64,000 bases of DNA from Heliopora coerulea (GCA_030142905.1 JASJOG010000135.1:806001-870000); one strand, 5' to 3'. Shown: positions 46,265-59,900, counted from the stretch's first letter. The notes: a model not told the origin generated them from the letters alone. A program made the numbers and translations.

Positions 46265-48085
46265 CTGTAAAAAATTATGTTAAAAACATTTTAAAACATC
46301 AAAGTATTTTTTTAAGAAAACAGGTCAATCAAACAACATGCTTCAACAGTCAGGTGCAGTTTTAACAAGTCCTAAATTACAGGCTGGGATCAGAATTTGG
46401 GGAAGGATTTATGTACTTAAAATTAACTTCTAGTATTATGCTGCTCAGGAAAATTTATGATTGTTGGAACTACTAAAACCTTCTTTCTAACAAATTCTGG
46501 GAGAGATTTCTTTTCAAAACCACTTATCCAATATAGAAGTAAAGGATTTTGTATATAAAAAGATATTTGTAATCAGTGAAACTATATTAATAATTGCTTA
46601 TACTTGACTGCACTGGAATACATGGTTATGATAAATAGAATAACAAATAGTGAATTGCTAACAAATTTCCTTATTACACAATTCACCCAACAAAAACTGC
46701 TATTCAAAAATACACTCAAAAATTGCTATTTAGCAATTTGATTATAAGCTTGAGATTATAAGGGCAAAGCCCTTGTCAACTATCACCTCTCATGAAATCT
46801 CTAGCTCATGAGAGGCAGAAGCCATTTTCACTACTCACTAGGTATTGATGAATAGATAGCAAGTAGCATAGCCAATCAGAATGCTGCATTTGCAATAACA
46901 CTTGACTAAGTTTCTACTAATCAAAATTATTCTAGTTTGAATTTTTTTTTAAATGACCCCAAAGAGTTTCTACACCAAATTTGTGTGCAGGCCATCAAGG
47001 ATAATGGCAGTAATATGTGGAACTTGATGCAGCATTATCGCATGTTTTCTACCTGTAGTTTGTATAAGGTTAAAAACTAATTTACTCAGTATATTCAGAC
47101 AATTTTTACAAACTGTTTAACCTAATAAAACACAACTTACTTTGAACCTATCACAAAACAACTAGCAGCCTGTCTCACATTTGTTCAGTTTGTACAAAAA
47201 CATCATTTCTAAAATGTCTACTATTTTCATGTGTTTGAAAGACAAGGATAAATGCCATTTCTTGTACAAGTATTACACTGACTTACTTACAACTTGTTTG
47301 TTAATCTCAGACACCATATTCCAAACCACTGGCACTTCTTTATAAAAACTGATTTAATTGGACTGTGGTATATCACAGGTTTTGAAGGAAGCCAAACCAG
47401 AGAAGGAACAGCTTAAAGATGGCATGGGAGATAATGACATTTAGGCAATGGCCCTTAATCTGAGTATTACTCAAAACCATGTTTCACTCTGACAAAGCAC
47501 CTTCACTAGAAAAGTCAGTACCTCCTCTAAGTTTCAGCAGTTCCCTAAACTTTTTAGTTTCAAGCTGCCTTCACAGCACTCTACTTTAGTAGCATTGTTG
47601 AGCTTTTAAATGAGTTTGGTATAATTCAAGTAATGTATGCATTTACACCTGATAATTTGAAGATGATACACATTTCAGAGCCAGTTACTTGGTAACAACT
47701 CAACACGTATTTGGGGGTATCAACCACCCACCCACACACCCCCCCTCTAGCGTGCCCCTTGCCTAAACTATTTATATTACGTAATCACTTGGAATGTGGT
47801 AAAACTTAAAGAATGCTTTTGTTTTGAAGTCTCAAAACATCCCGCGTCTTTACATTACATAGTATAGACATAGAAAAGTATATAACGTTTTTCAATTTAT
47901 TCTGCGGGTCTTTACACTATTAATTTAGAAACTTCCGCCATTGCCGCTTGTTTTGTTTTTGTTTTTTTATTTAACTTGTCCAGCTACCGGTCAGCTATTC
48001 TCCTTCAAGTATCAAAACCATTTCATGTCATTCTACTATAACCTAACGCATTTCAAATATAAAACAGCTTGTGGCATTTCTAGAC

Positions 48086-48238
48086 CTTCATAACTTTTCC
48101 TACGAAAAGTTCTTTGGCAAATGCCGACGACGACGTACCAACGTGAAATTGCCGTACATGTAGACACAGCTTGCCAGAACAATTTAATATCCTGTTAAGT
48201 CTTGGTCCCAAACAATTCCACGCCGAACCAAAAACCAT
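48086..48238 (-). pseudogene. ACAD9 exon 1 copy with intact ATG and donor (duplication copy III)
   Basis: The ATG at 48238-48236 opens 51 codons matching the real exon 1 and ending in a donor (AAG|GTCTAG). The encoded segment keeps the Arg-rich presequence and FAKELFVG. Exons 1 and 2 of this copy are about 1.8 kb apart and could be spliced together. The resulting product could have only about 82 residues before intronic sequence, so a dehydrogenase is impossible. It faces away from the real ACAD9. Confidence 0.8.
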
Positions 48239-48269
48239 CTTCCTAAGTTGGTAATTTCGTCGAAAATCT

Positions 48270-48620
48270 TCGTTAAAACGTCAACTTTATTGATGAAAAT
48301 TATAGCTTCCCTCCCTCTGTCAAATGGAGTTCAAACTCTGTCGTCATAGTATGTCGGGAAGTATCGGACAAACGTCGGTGTAGACCGGTTCCATTCGGAA
48401 ATTGTCGCTTCTACCGCGTAGGTCAGCAAATAAATCAAATGCGATTTCAAATTTTCAATTCTCCCGTTCGTCCAGACTTGTAAGGATTTTTGATTTGGCC
48501 TTTCGACAATCATTAATGTCAGGGTACTCATAAGGTATTAACTTTTTCAACTTACGAAGCAGTTGTACATGTCTGTCAGACCAGTCTACCAGGCCCTGCA
48601 AATTTTCCCATTTACTTCCT
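48270..48620 (-). pseudogene. coiled-coil gene relic upstream of ACAD9 exon 1 (copy III)
   Basis: The minus strand carries the same decayed C-terminal sequence as 35050-35310 and 50570-50880, including the frame containing NQKSLQVWTNGRIENLKSH, which is out of phase with the parent gene. It ends at the head-to-head junction near 48622. Confidence 0.7.
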
Positions 48621-48624
48621 GCTT

Positions 48625-48777
48625 AAGTTAAAAAAATTGAGAATACCTTATGCGCACCCTGACATGGATGATTATGAAAAAGTCAGAGTAAAAACCCTTG
48701 AAAATCTGGATGAACAAGAGAAGAAGTGTTTCGACGATCTTATTATAGTAATCAAGGAAGTGAATAAATTAATGTAA
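48625..48777 (+). pseudogene. last 51 codons of the coiled-coil gene (copy IV)
   Basis: The frame KLKKLRIPYAHPDMDDYEK continues to NKLM and TAA at 48775-48777, nearly identical to the end of the gene at 43728. It lacks everything upstream because the sequence switches to copy III at about 48622. The downstream sequence is colinear with that downstream of the gene at 43728. Confidence 0.85.
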
Positions 48778-49404
48778 AAACATACAGACTGTAATATCAG
48801 GAAATTTTTTAAAGAGCGTCAGTCTTGTTCAACGTGCATGTAAACAGGACTTAATGAACTCTGTTATCATTGCACGCAAGACAAAGCAATCTCCAGTGGT
48901 TACGTTATAGGATAAATAGGGTTATGATTAATCACTTAAGGGTGAAATCATTTACAGAAAGAATATTACTACTCAAGAATTCAGCAATCTATTTTAAAAT
49001 TTCCAAAATCACTGACCACTTTTCTTGACTGCATCAAAAAGACAAGAGATAATGTAATTTATAAACAGAAAAAAGTATTGTAAATTACGAAGGGTACAAG
49101 GGATGTAGGTGCTGATATCCGTCGATCATCTTGAAGATAAAAACAATTTTCAGCTCAGGGACACGAGCGCAACGTTTACGTAAATACAGAAAGTTTAGAG
49201 TTATCTCTACAATTATTGGACGATATAAGGACGTTTGTCATGCTCACTTCTCTGAAAAAACGATTTCTGTGGCCCAGATGGGACATATCATCCGCGATAC
49301 CACCAAGCTCCCGCATGTAGATTGTATGTAGCATTCATCTGATTAAACATCATTAAGATATCGTGGTCGTTGCATAGGCGGCACGCATGCCGGAACAACA
49401 CGTT

Positions 49405-49475
49405 GGCTCACCGTCTGAGTCTCGGTAGCTTAATGGTTACAGCATCTTACCGGTGATCAGAAGGTTGTGGGCGAA
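49405..49475 (+). mobile_element. SINE head remnant (copy IV)
   Basis: It contains GTCTGAGTCTCGGTAGCTTA and CCGGTGATCAGAAGGTTGTG, with no intact B-box. Its inverted partner is 43024-43110 in copy II, so it was inserted before the duplication. Confidence 0.7.
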
Positions 49476-49479
49476 CGTC

Positions 49480-50180
49480 CATGATATTACATGTCGTACA
49501 TGATATTACGTAGCTTCCAAATGCAACTTCCACGTGACATTCATGTGATATATAATTATAGTAACTTGTCAATAGACATAAAAATATTGTTCACTATGAA
49601 AGGTTCAGAAGTATGTAAGAATGGTCGCCCACCAATTATCTTGAGAATAAAAACACGTTTCACTCATAAACCATACTTGCGGAGATTCGGGCGTCCCGTG
49701 AGGGGTGTGTAGGATCCTGGTCACTTAAAATCGATAAGAAATATTTTGACTGGTCAGTCAAATTTATTCCTTGCCTCCACGGATATGAGACTTTACTTGG
49801 GGCTTGGTGTTCTATTTGAGACATAGGTCTGACTCGACTTAAAAGGACTACCATTTCGATCATACGTGGCACGAAAAACAGGAAAGCGTAATCGGCAAGA
49901 CCAAGTGCCGTGTCAAGGACAAATAAAGTAAAAGGAAAATCTGCCAATTTTGCCATGCAGTCTGTGTTGATGATCTAATGCTGCCCTTCGTTTCGTAAGC
50001 CTTTCAACACATTTTGAAACTACCAAAAATGTTTATCATCTTTGATGGTCGGGAGCCGGAATCTGTGGTATGTGATTTAAATTAGCACCAATGCCACTGA
50101 AAACGCGTAAGAATCCCACAGCAAGTAACTACTTTTAAGCAAAAATAAGAAGAAATTTAGCTTTTCAAGAGCTACTGTTT
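49480..50180. other. sequence shared with copy II, no supported gene
   Basis: The open frames 49491-49712 (+) and 49660-49956 (-) occur in related form at 43013-42774 and around 42546. Their conservation is explained by the duplication, and neither has a domain I recognise. Confidence 0.4.
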
Positions 50181-50189
50181 TGTGCTTTA

Positions 50190-50881
50190 ATATTGATCAA
50201 CGACTTTGGCGTAAATGTGAGCAGGGCTAAACAGACTAAAAACCACTGAAAAAAAAAAAAATCTAAGCCCGAGTTGAAACGTCGAACTTTTCACGTCCCG
50301 AATCGAATGCAAGTCAGAATAAAGGATTTAACTCATTCACATTAGATTCGGCACATGAAAAGTTCGACGTTTGAACTGGGCCTAAGGGAATATGAAAGAC
50401 TCGTTTTACACTGGGCAGATTGCTTTTGATTTCGAACAAGATGTGGCAAGGTAGATTCTTCCCGCAGATGAGAAATTTGGCAGAACAGGGACATTTCAAA
50501 AAATGGAAAAATGGCTGGGATAAGACAAACATTCTGAGAAAGGAAAAGAAGCAAATGGGAAAAGAAGTAAATGGGAAAATTTGCAGGGCTTGGTAGACTG
50601 GTCTGACAGACATGTACAACTGCTTCGAAAGTTGAAAAAGTTAAGAATACCTTATGGGCACCCTGACATTAATGATTGACGAAAGGCCAAATCAAAAATC
50701 CTTACAAGTCTGGACGAACGGGAGAATTGAAAATTTGAAATCGCATTTGATTTATTTACAGATCTACGCGCTAGAAGCAACAATGTCCGAAGATTACCGG
50801 TATACATCGACGTTCGTCCGATACTTGCCGACATACTATGCGACAGAGAGTTCGAAGTCCATTTGACAGAGGGAAGGAAGC
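50190..50881 (+). pseudogene. coiled-coil gene relic directly upstream of ACAD9 (copy IV)
   Basis: Matches to the gene at 44457-43728 appear in order: VNVSRAKQTK, the shared MITE (50264-50386), NMKDSFYTGQIAFDFEQDVA, and LRIPYGHPDI. A TAG replaces the Tyr codon after DFEQDVAR, and further stops follow. The last part continues into a frame ending HLTEGRKL at about 50881, only about 65 bases before the ACAD9 ATG. The ACAD9 promoter or 5' leader therefore lies within or beside this dead gene. Confidence 0.7.
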
Positions 50882-50947
50882 TATAATTTTCATCAATAAA
50901 GTTGACGTTTTAACGAAGATTTTCGACGAAATTACCAACGTAGGAAG

Positions 50948-53900
50948 ATGGCTTTTGGTTCGGCGTGGAATTGTTTAGGACCAAGACTTTACAGGATATT
51001 AAATTGTTCTGGCAAGCTGTGTCTACATGTACGACAATTTCACGTTGGTTCGTCGTCGTCGGTATTTGCCAAAGAACTTTTCGTAGGAAGTTTTGTGAAG
51101 GTATAGAAATGCCACAAGCTGTTTTATCTTTGAAATGTGTTAGGTTATAGTAGAATGACATGAAATGGTTTTGATACTTGAAGGGAGGGAATAGCTGACC
51201 GGCAGCTGGACAAGTTCAAAAGAAAAAAAAAGCAATAACGGCACTGGCGGAAGTTTCTAAATTAAAAGTGTAAAGACCCACAGAATAAATTGAAAAAACG
51301 TTATATAGTTTTCTATGTTTATATTATGTGATTTAAAGAAGCGGGATGTTTTGAGACTTCAAAACGATAACATCCTTTAAGTTTTACCACATTCCAAGTG
51401 ATTACGTAATATAAATAGGTTAGGCAAGGGGCACGCTAGAGGGTGTGTGTGTGTGTGTGGGTGGGTGGTTGATACCTTCAGGGCTGCCGAGAGGGGGGCA
51501 GGGGGGCAACTTGCACCCAGCCCCCTACTTGATAAGGGCCCCCTAAAATGTTTGAGATTTATGTTTTTGACGTAATGAAGATTAAAGACAATGACATAAT
51601 GGATGGCAGTTGGGTTAGAGCAATAGTTATTGCCCTCAAAATGCAGGGAAACAGCGTTTCAGAGCGTTGGAGCCCCAAAAGGGGGACAGGGGCCCCAAGG
51701 AAGGGGGATCCAAGGACGGGGGCTTATTACATATATGATGTCATCAAGAGCCCCAAATCAATATTTTGTCCTGGGCCCCACAAAATCTCTCAGCAGCCCT
51801 CTTCATACCCCCAACTATGGGTTGAGTTGTTACCAAGTAGCTGGCTCTGAAATGTGTATCATCTTCAAATTATCAGGTGTAAATGCATACATTACTTGAA
51901 TTATACCAAACTCATTTAAAAGCTCAACAATGCTACTAAAGTAGAGTGCTGTGAAGGCAGCTTGAAACTAAAAAGTTTAGAGAACTGCTGAAACTTAGAG
52001 GAGGTACTGACTTTTCTAGTGAAGGTGCTTTGTCAGAGTGAAACATGGTTTTGAGTAATACTCAGATTAAGGGCCATTGCTTAAAATGTCATTATCTCCC
52101 ATGCCATCTTTAAGCTGTTCCTTCTCTGGTTTGGCTTCCTTCAAAACCTGTGATATACCACAGTCCAATTAAATCAGTTTTTATAAAGAAGTGCCAGTGG
52201 TTTGGAATATGGTGTCTGAGATTAACAAACAAGTTGTAAATAAGTCGGTGTATTACTTGTACAAGAAATGGCATTTATTCTTGTCTTTCAAACACATGAA
52301 AATAGTGGACATTTTAGAAATGATATTTTTGTACAAACTGAACAAATGTGAGACAGGCTGCTAGTTGTTTTGTGATAGGTTCAAAGTAAGTTGTGTTTTA
52401 TTAGGTTAAACAGTTTGTAAAAATTGTCTGAATATACTGAGTAAATTAGTTTTTAACTTTATACAAACTACAGGTAGAAAACATGCAATAATGCTGCATC
52501 ATATTCCACGTATTATTGCCATTATCCTTGATGGCCTGGGCACAAATTTGGTATACAAACTCTTTGGGGTCATTTAAAAACAATTCCAAACTAGAATAAT
52601 TTTGATTAGTAGAAGCTTAATCAAGTACTATTGCAAATGCTGCATTCTGATTGGCTAAGCTACTTGCTATCTATTCATCGATAGATAGCGAGTGGCGAAA
52701 ATGGCTTCCACTTCTTGTTTTTGTGAAGTTTCTGAAAAGGAAATAGAATGCTTACTTGAAAGTGCAATCCCAGAGAAGACAAAAAATGTTCTTTGCAAAG
52801 TGTGTTACAACTAAAACAATTAGATTATGAGCTTGAGATTTCTATGAGGTGATAGTTGACTTGGGCTTTGCCCTTGTCAACTATCACCTCATAGAAATCT
52901 TGAGCTCATAATCTCATTGTTAAATAGCAATTTTGTGCTGTATTTTTGAATAGCAACTTTTGTTGGGTGAATTGTGTAATAAGGAAATTTGTTAGCAATT
53001 CACTATTTGTTATTCTATTTATCATAACCATGTACCCAGTGTAGTGAAGTATAAGAAATTATTAATATAGTTTCATTGATCGCAAATATCTTCTACATAG
53101 AAAATCCTTTTCTTCTATATTGGATAAGTGTTTTTCAAAAGAAATCTCTCCCAGAATTTGTTAGGAAGAAGGTTTTTGTAGTTGCAACAATCGTAAATTT
53201 TCCTGAGCAGCATAATACTAGAAGTTAATTTTAAGTACATAAATTCTTCCCAAAATTCTGAGCTCTTGTAATTTAGGACTTGTTAAAAATGCACCTGACT
53301 GTTGAAGCATGTTGCTTGATTGACCTGATTTCTTAAAAAAATACGTTGATGTTTTAAAATGTTTTTAACATAATTTTTTACAGGAAAATGTGTTTCCATA
53401 TCCTGAAGTGACTGATGATCAACAAGAAACATTACAAATGATGATTGACCCTGTCCAGAAGTTTGTTGCAGAAAAAGGTTAAGTGATCTTTTAATGTTAT
53501 GTTGCTCAGTAAATTCTGTTGAATGTTAGACATTTATAATATATACAGTTTGCACAACTTTATTATATTATCTCGACTATTGCTGTATAAAGTTATTGGA
53601 TATACATTTACCTAAATTGAGAGGTTCACTGGATACCACTGTTTGGAGGCATTTTCCTTATATATAGTTTATGCATGGTTTTGTTGTTGAATTTACAGTA
53701 TACAGTGGAGCCTTGCTATAACATGCATTGGTATAGCGTGCAACTCAGTATAACATGGTAAATCTTTGGACCCCAAATTTCTTAATCACTAAACTGATTT
53801 ACAAACCTTGTTCACTTGGTAGAACCATTGAGGACAAGCAGATCATTAGTAGCCTGTTTTTCACCTCCTTTTTCACCAAGCTCAGAAAACATGCAAACAT

Positions 53901-56900
53901 GCAAACAATCAAAAGTAACAGACTTCTTTAATACTTCTTAAAACTATTAAAACAATATCTAACTTACAATTAACACGTGCGTTTGTGTTATTTTTTACAG
54001 CTTTGATGCTTGTCATGTCAATGACAATGTATTCATGTTTTATACTTTCCTGCAACCTGCACCATTTCCCCATGCCAAATCCCTATTTTTGATACGTTTT
54101 GATATAACGTGCTTCAGCTATAACTTGGTCATTTACGATGGACCCCATATACCGTGTTATAACGAGGCTCCGCTGTATCTAGATCTTGATCACAATCAAA
54201 GACTTTCTATTGAGGATTTACCCATTTATATTTCTGACTTAACTGAGTAATGAGTTGAATATATAATTGCAACTATATTTCTTCATGCATTAACTGTGAC
54301 ACTTTAAAATTAACATAGAAATTTAGGGTGAGGCCCTCAGTCACATACAGCAGTTTTCTTGAAACTTTAATAACCTGTACAATGAACTAGTGAAACTGTC
54401 AGGTTTAACCCATAATTTACATTAAATTTAAAATTGAGGGGAAATTAAGTAATATTGAACTATACTGTAAGAAAGTTTCAAAGCTTAAGGATGTTGCTCA
54501 GTTGATTACAATATATATTAGCAATGTTTATCACGTAATCTTTAAAAAGTCCTTTCTCTGGTCATATGTGTAAAGGAGCTGGTTTGTGTAAATGTGCCAA
54601 ATGTAGAAATGTTTGTGCTGTTTTCATGAAGCACCAGCAATGCAAATTACTGCTCTACATCTGTTCATTTGTTTACTTTTCTTCCCATTTCTAGTGGATT
54701 CTACTAAAATTGATAGAGAAGCAGCTATACCTGAAGATGTTCTGGATGGTCTGAAAGAACTTGGTTTATTTGGATTGCAAATTCCAGAAAAATACTGTAA
54801 GCTAGTGTCACTGTTAGTGTAACTGCACTGAACATCTTTGAACAGTGTCCATGTAATACATATTACATAATATTAATACCATACTTATCAAAAATTGTGT
54901 CTAAGATGCTGTTGTTTTGCTTCCTGATGTGGTTGCTCTTCTGGCAACTTTCAGTTGGCTTGCAGTCCAAACCATGACTGCCTTGCAGTCTAGCTATGGT
55001 TACTGGTAGTTAGTGGTTAACTCACTACTACATCTTATGAGATGGAGATATTGCAATGGAGGCAGTTGTGATGCAGGCCACACTGAGGTTATTTCTGAGC
55101 TATACAGTATTCTATCAATTGCTTTTCAATGATGGACTTTACCTGTAATATGTAGATGAAATACACTATCACTGTGTAAAATCTGTGGTAACTCCATTTT
55201 TACCCTTTGGTAGCAGACCCTCATAAGATTAATCATATATTGACTTAAGTAACCTTCCCCAAAAAATCATTTAATACAGCACCTTGAAAATAGCCACTTT
55301 TCTTGCTGCCACCTAGGAATTTACTCAAAGTCTTGACAAGTTAGTAATTCTTGCAATATTTATTAAACATCACTTTGATATTCTCAAACTTTCATGGATA
55401 TGTAGCTGGACTTGGATTGTCAAACACTAATTATGCACGTGTCATGGAAACATTTGCTGAAGATCCTGCCATAGCTGTGACCTTGATGGCACACCAGTCC
55501 ATTGGGTTGAAGGTGAGGATAGGGGACCATTTATTTTGTCTGAAAATTGAACTAAGCCACTATAAATTGTGACTATGGATGCTTTGTGGAAACACCAACT
55601 TATCACAATGGTTGGTCTTGTAGATCCCTTACAGTTTAGCTATTCATATTGTATATGTCATGTAAAATGTTATCCTTATATCATTATTGAAGGGAATTTT
55701 AATTTTTGGCACGGATGAACAGAAAGCAAAGTATCTACCGAAACTTGCTGTGGGTGAGCACATGGCTGCTTTTTGTTTGACAGAACCATCAAGGTACAGT
55801 TTATTGATGTTTTTGAGCTATGTTTGTGTGCTGTCCTCACTGGAGTAGATTTGTTCATCATAATTGTTTGCTGAGTGAAAATAGTTTGACTTATTGTGTT
55901 GTTTGTTAAATGACATCTTCTGAGGTAGTATTTACTGAGGCTAAAAAGACTATTTTTTTGTTCTTATATTTAGTGGAAGTGATGCAGCTTCTATCCAGTG
56001 TAGAGCAACGCTAAGTCCAGATGGAAAACATTATCTTTTAAATGGAAATAAAGTGATTATTGTTCTCCATTTTGTAGTTTGATGCTTTATACTTTCTTAA
56101 AATTAAAACAGCGAGTTTAACAATGTTCATACTCACCTAAAACTGATTTGACTGCCATAGATTTGGATTTCAAATGGAGGTTGGGCAGATGTGTTCACCG
56201 TGTTTGCAAGGACCAATTTGACCAATGAGAAGGTACTGCATTATTGTAATACAAGTCTTTTTATGGATTACCTTCCCTTTCATTTAATTTCTTTGCTTTT
56301 TTTTGTTTCTTACTTTATTGCTTGTTGGCATTACTTCCTTTCGTTTCTTTTCGTTTCGTTTCTTTTCCTTTCCTTTCTTTTCCTTTCTTTTCTTTTGGTC
56401 TTTCTTTCCTTTCGTCTTTGTTTATCCATGTTTTTCTTTTAGTGTTTTCTTCTTATCTCATTCACTCCCGTCATTTTTACATTTCGCATCCCTTGCATGC
56501 CTCTGTCTCTCTCTTCATGTGTCACTTTTTCATCTTGTTTCTCTCTCTCTCACTCTGTTTCTCTCCCTGTCCTTCATTCGCGGTTGCTTTACCTGTAAGT
56601 TCCTTTCCCGCTGTTAACCATTGCCTCGACCTTTTTAGTTTAATTTCTCATATTTCTGTTTCTCCAACTGGTGTTTCATCTGCATTTCTGTCTCCACATG
56701 CTTTCATTAGGGTGAAACTCAAGACAAAATAACTGCTTTTATCGTAGAAAGAGCATTTGGAGGGGTTACAAATGGACCACCAGAAGACAAAATGGGAATA
56801 AGAGGATCAAACAGTGAGCATTAAACGTCTGATGTAGTAATCAGTTGTATTTTTGTGTGAGGTGCATTTCAATGAACAGACGGTTTCATTATCAGTGTAC

Positions 56901-59900
56901 TAAAAATATAAAAAATACATGGGCGTTTGGAGATATGGAATTTATCTTCTTGTGTTCAGTTTCATCTGCCACTCGGGGCAGATCAAATTGAACACGAGAA
57001 GATAAACTCCATATCTCCAAACGCCCATGTATAGTTTTGTTCATTTCATAAACACTAACATACAGTCTAAAATGAGGATCAGCCATCTGGAAAGTTTTTG
57101 TCTGGTTTTGCTCTCAAAAAAACTTATGTTGGCCGAAAATGAACGTCCGGCAAGCAATTTGAAATCAACAAACCACTGCCGAGATATGAATTATAAAACA
57201 TTGCATCTGATTGATCTAATAAAATATCCTACGTGGCTTTTCATTGGATCGTTCAACTAATATCTTTACATGTAAAAATATTGTATCTTTTACGTGTGAT
57301 AAAATACGACTTTTCTCAGTGGCCGAAAACGTTGTATCACAGTAACGTTTATGAAATATTTTCTTAAACCAGCCTGTGAACTCAGCTTTGACAATACTCC
57401 AATTCCTATTGAGAACGTCCTTGGCGAAGTTGGAGGAGGTTTCAAGGTATGAAGCGTTTGTCTATGTAGTGAATGAGTGAATATAAATTAATTTATAACG
57501 TACGATATCACGTACGGTACACGCAAGAGTAAGCAGGAGTCGGTGATGAGTCAGAAATTGAACTACTGACTAAAGTGAACGAGTGATACTTTTCACCCAA
57601 GCCATCGTTGCATAAATAGCGTATAAAAGTATTTCCCATGCTGTAGTCTGTTTATTTTACATAAAAACCATAACCGGTCGACAGTTTAAGCAACTTGCTA
57701 ACACAGCACTTTAGTAACACAAATTTTACCTCTTAGACAAAACACGTTTTGCAACCAAAGCTTACAATACACGGCAGTACTGGACTGCATGAAAGCATTG
57801 ATCGCGAATCTTTATTTAGCCGCAAAACAGTTTGTTTTTTTGGGTTTTCTTTGTTTTTTGGGGTTTTTTTCTGCGACGTGAAAGTTGATGTGTGTTAACA
57901 AAGTGCTGTGAACTAAAATACATGTTAAGATTCCATTTTGCCCCTCCAATAGACTGGACAACTGTCTCCAGTTGTATAATTCAATGTTGTGAGTTAAGAC
58001 AGTTCTGAAAGGGCTCAGCAGAGCATTTTACATAGCAAAACAGTCGTCGAAATATTGGCGAAATAAAAGGAGTTCGAACTGTCTAACCGAATTCAGTTTA
58101 TATTCGAATTATGATAGTTTTATTCCATTATCTTTTATACATTTCAGGATTCCATATAACCTTAAATCGACCCTGCAACAGACCAGAGTAACGTCTTGCA
58201 TAATTGAAATTTTATTTTCCCTAATGTATAGTAGAATGGTGTTAATGGTCGTTTGTTGGCGCTATAGAATGCCCCTTGTTGCAAATGGTTGCGTATTTGC
58301 ACTAACGAATGTCATTTTCTATGCAAAAGCGTTAATGAATGTCGATTCAATAAAATGAGTGTATTTTCTCGTCAACGAGTTTGAGATTGGCGTAAATGAT
58401 AACATATTGTCTGATAACAAACAGTAAAAGATGTACTTGAATCACAAGTTAAGAATGACATTTTTCGGAATCTGTTTAACTTTGTATTTGTTTTATGTCC
58501 TGAGATTTTATGTATCAATGGAAAAGCATGGAAAAGTCGTTTTTCGTTCCTGATTGGACAAAACGCTTTTCCCACGTGTAAGAAAATTGTTTTCGTTTCT
58601 GGATGGATGAGATAGCTCCGAACGATGTTTCACACAGTTCCTCCGATTTTTCGCTAGCTTTTCGTCGGGTATATCTTTACACGCAAAACGGCTGTTTGGA
58701 GTTTTGATTTGAACACATCACATTTGAAAGTGTGGTGGTATAGATTTTCTAGACGTGGCTCTACGTTACAAATTCTTGTGATACGTGTACTGCAGAAATC
58801 ATGGGGCGAGCTTTAGATTAAGTCTACTTGTTATCAGGGTTCTCTTCGTTTCATTCCACCTATTCTGTTTGTGACGGCTCAATTAATTTCATTTTCATTG
58901 TTTCTGGCCTGTTGTGACCATTCTTACTCAGGAATACAAATGAAAGATTCCTTGGAGTATTAACGACACCCTCCAAAACCATAACGACCATGACAGCTGG
59001 TGATCTAACGCCCTGTAACGCAAAGTACCTTGAACCTGCTTAAGAGGAAGACAAGAGTATGAATTACAATTCATAAATTTGTCTTCCTCTTAACCTCGAA
59101 ATCAGGTTCCAGGCGCTTTGCGCTGTTTTTCGTTATAACTATGATTTCTCCCAGCAGACCGATGACAACTTCCCAATGTCTTAATGCCCATTCAGCCATT
59201 TTAATGTTGTTAGTCAGTAAATATGCTAAATCACCAAAAAAGCCGTTAATTGCTTTTCCATATTCTCACTATTATTCTACCCAGAGGAAAACAGCCAAAA
59301 AAACAAAAAGTACTTTGTCAATTCCTAAATGGAATTGATCTCAAAGGAACACAATAGCCTTTCGTTGTCTGTGACGTTACGTCGGGATTGTCCCAGAAGG
59401 ACGAGCTTATTTTTAATCTCTTAATTTCAGGTTGCCATGTCAATCTTGAACAGTGGTCGATTTGGGATGGGTGCTGTTGCAGGTGCCGGGATAAGAAAAT
59501 TAATAGGTAAGAGATTTGATGGAGGTGTGCACGTGGTAAAATCACAAACGTGAGACTTTCTTTCTGTGGAACACTTCGAGAAACGACGGACTTTTTCTTC
59601 TTGTTTTTCAGAATATGCATCCGAGTATGCTACACAGAGAGAACAATTTAAGCGAAAACTATCAACATTTGGACAAATTCAGGTAATTAGACACTCAAAT
59701 CGTTTAGACCGTACACGGTAAAGGTCTATATTAAACCAGATTTGTTGAGTACTACCTTTAAATTTAGGCAGAGTACTACCTTAACCTTTAATTTCTACAT
59801 TGAAACTGCTTTCTCGGCGAGTGTAATTATGGGAAATGCACTCCTGTGCACGAAATCAAGTTTTTTTGACAGGTGCCGTCTGGCGTCTTATGAGAAGATT

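Larger units (their letters stand above)
45470..48620. repeat. duplication copy III (inverted): coiled-coil relic, ACAD9 exon 1, intron 1, exon 2
   Basis: Read on the minus strand from 48620 to 45470, it is colinear with about 50570-54570. It includes the exon 1 and exon 2 copies and the start of intron 2, and then ends in SINE sequence. It keeps the part of intron 1 that copy I lost. It meets copy IV head to head at about 48622. Confidence 0.85.
51101..53383 (+). other. ACAD9 intron 1
   Basis: It starts GTATAG and ends TTTTTTACAG. It contains a purine/GT-rich low-complexity tract near 51430-51530, a fragment with many GGGGCCCC-like words (51480-51790) absent from copies I and III, and a gene relic at 52709-52819. 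From 51843 onward it is shared with the duplication copies. Confidence 0.85.

Noticed and set aside
49491..49712. ORF conserved with 42774-43013, which might suggest a gene
   Set aside because: The conservation is fully explained by the inverted duplication, and the frame shows no domain.
56191..56732. Three overlapping Phe/Ser-rich ORFs that look like membrane proteins
   Set aside because: They are translations of a pyrimidine-rich intron tract between ACAD9 exons 7 and 8.
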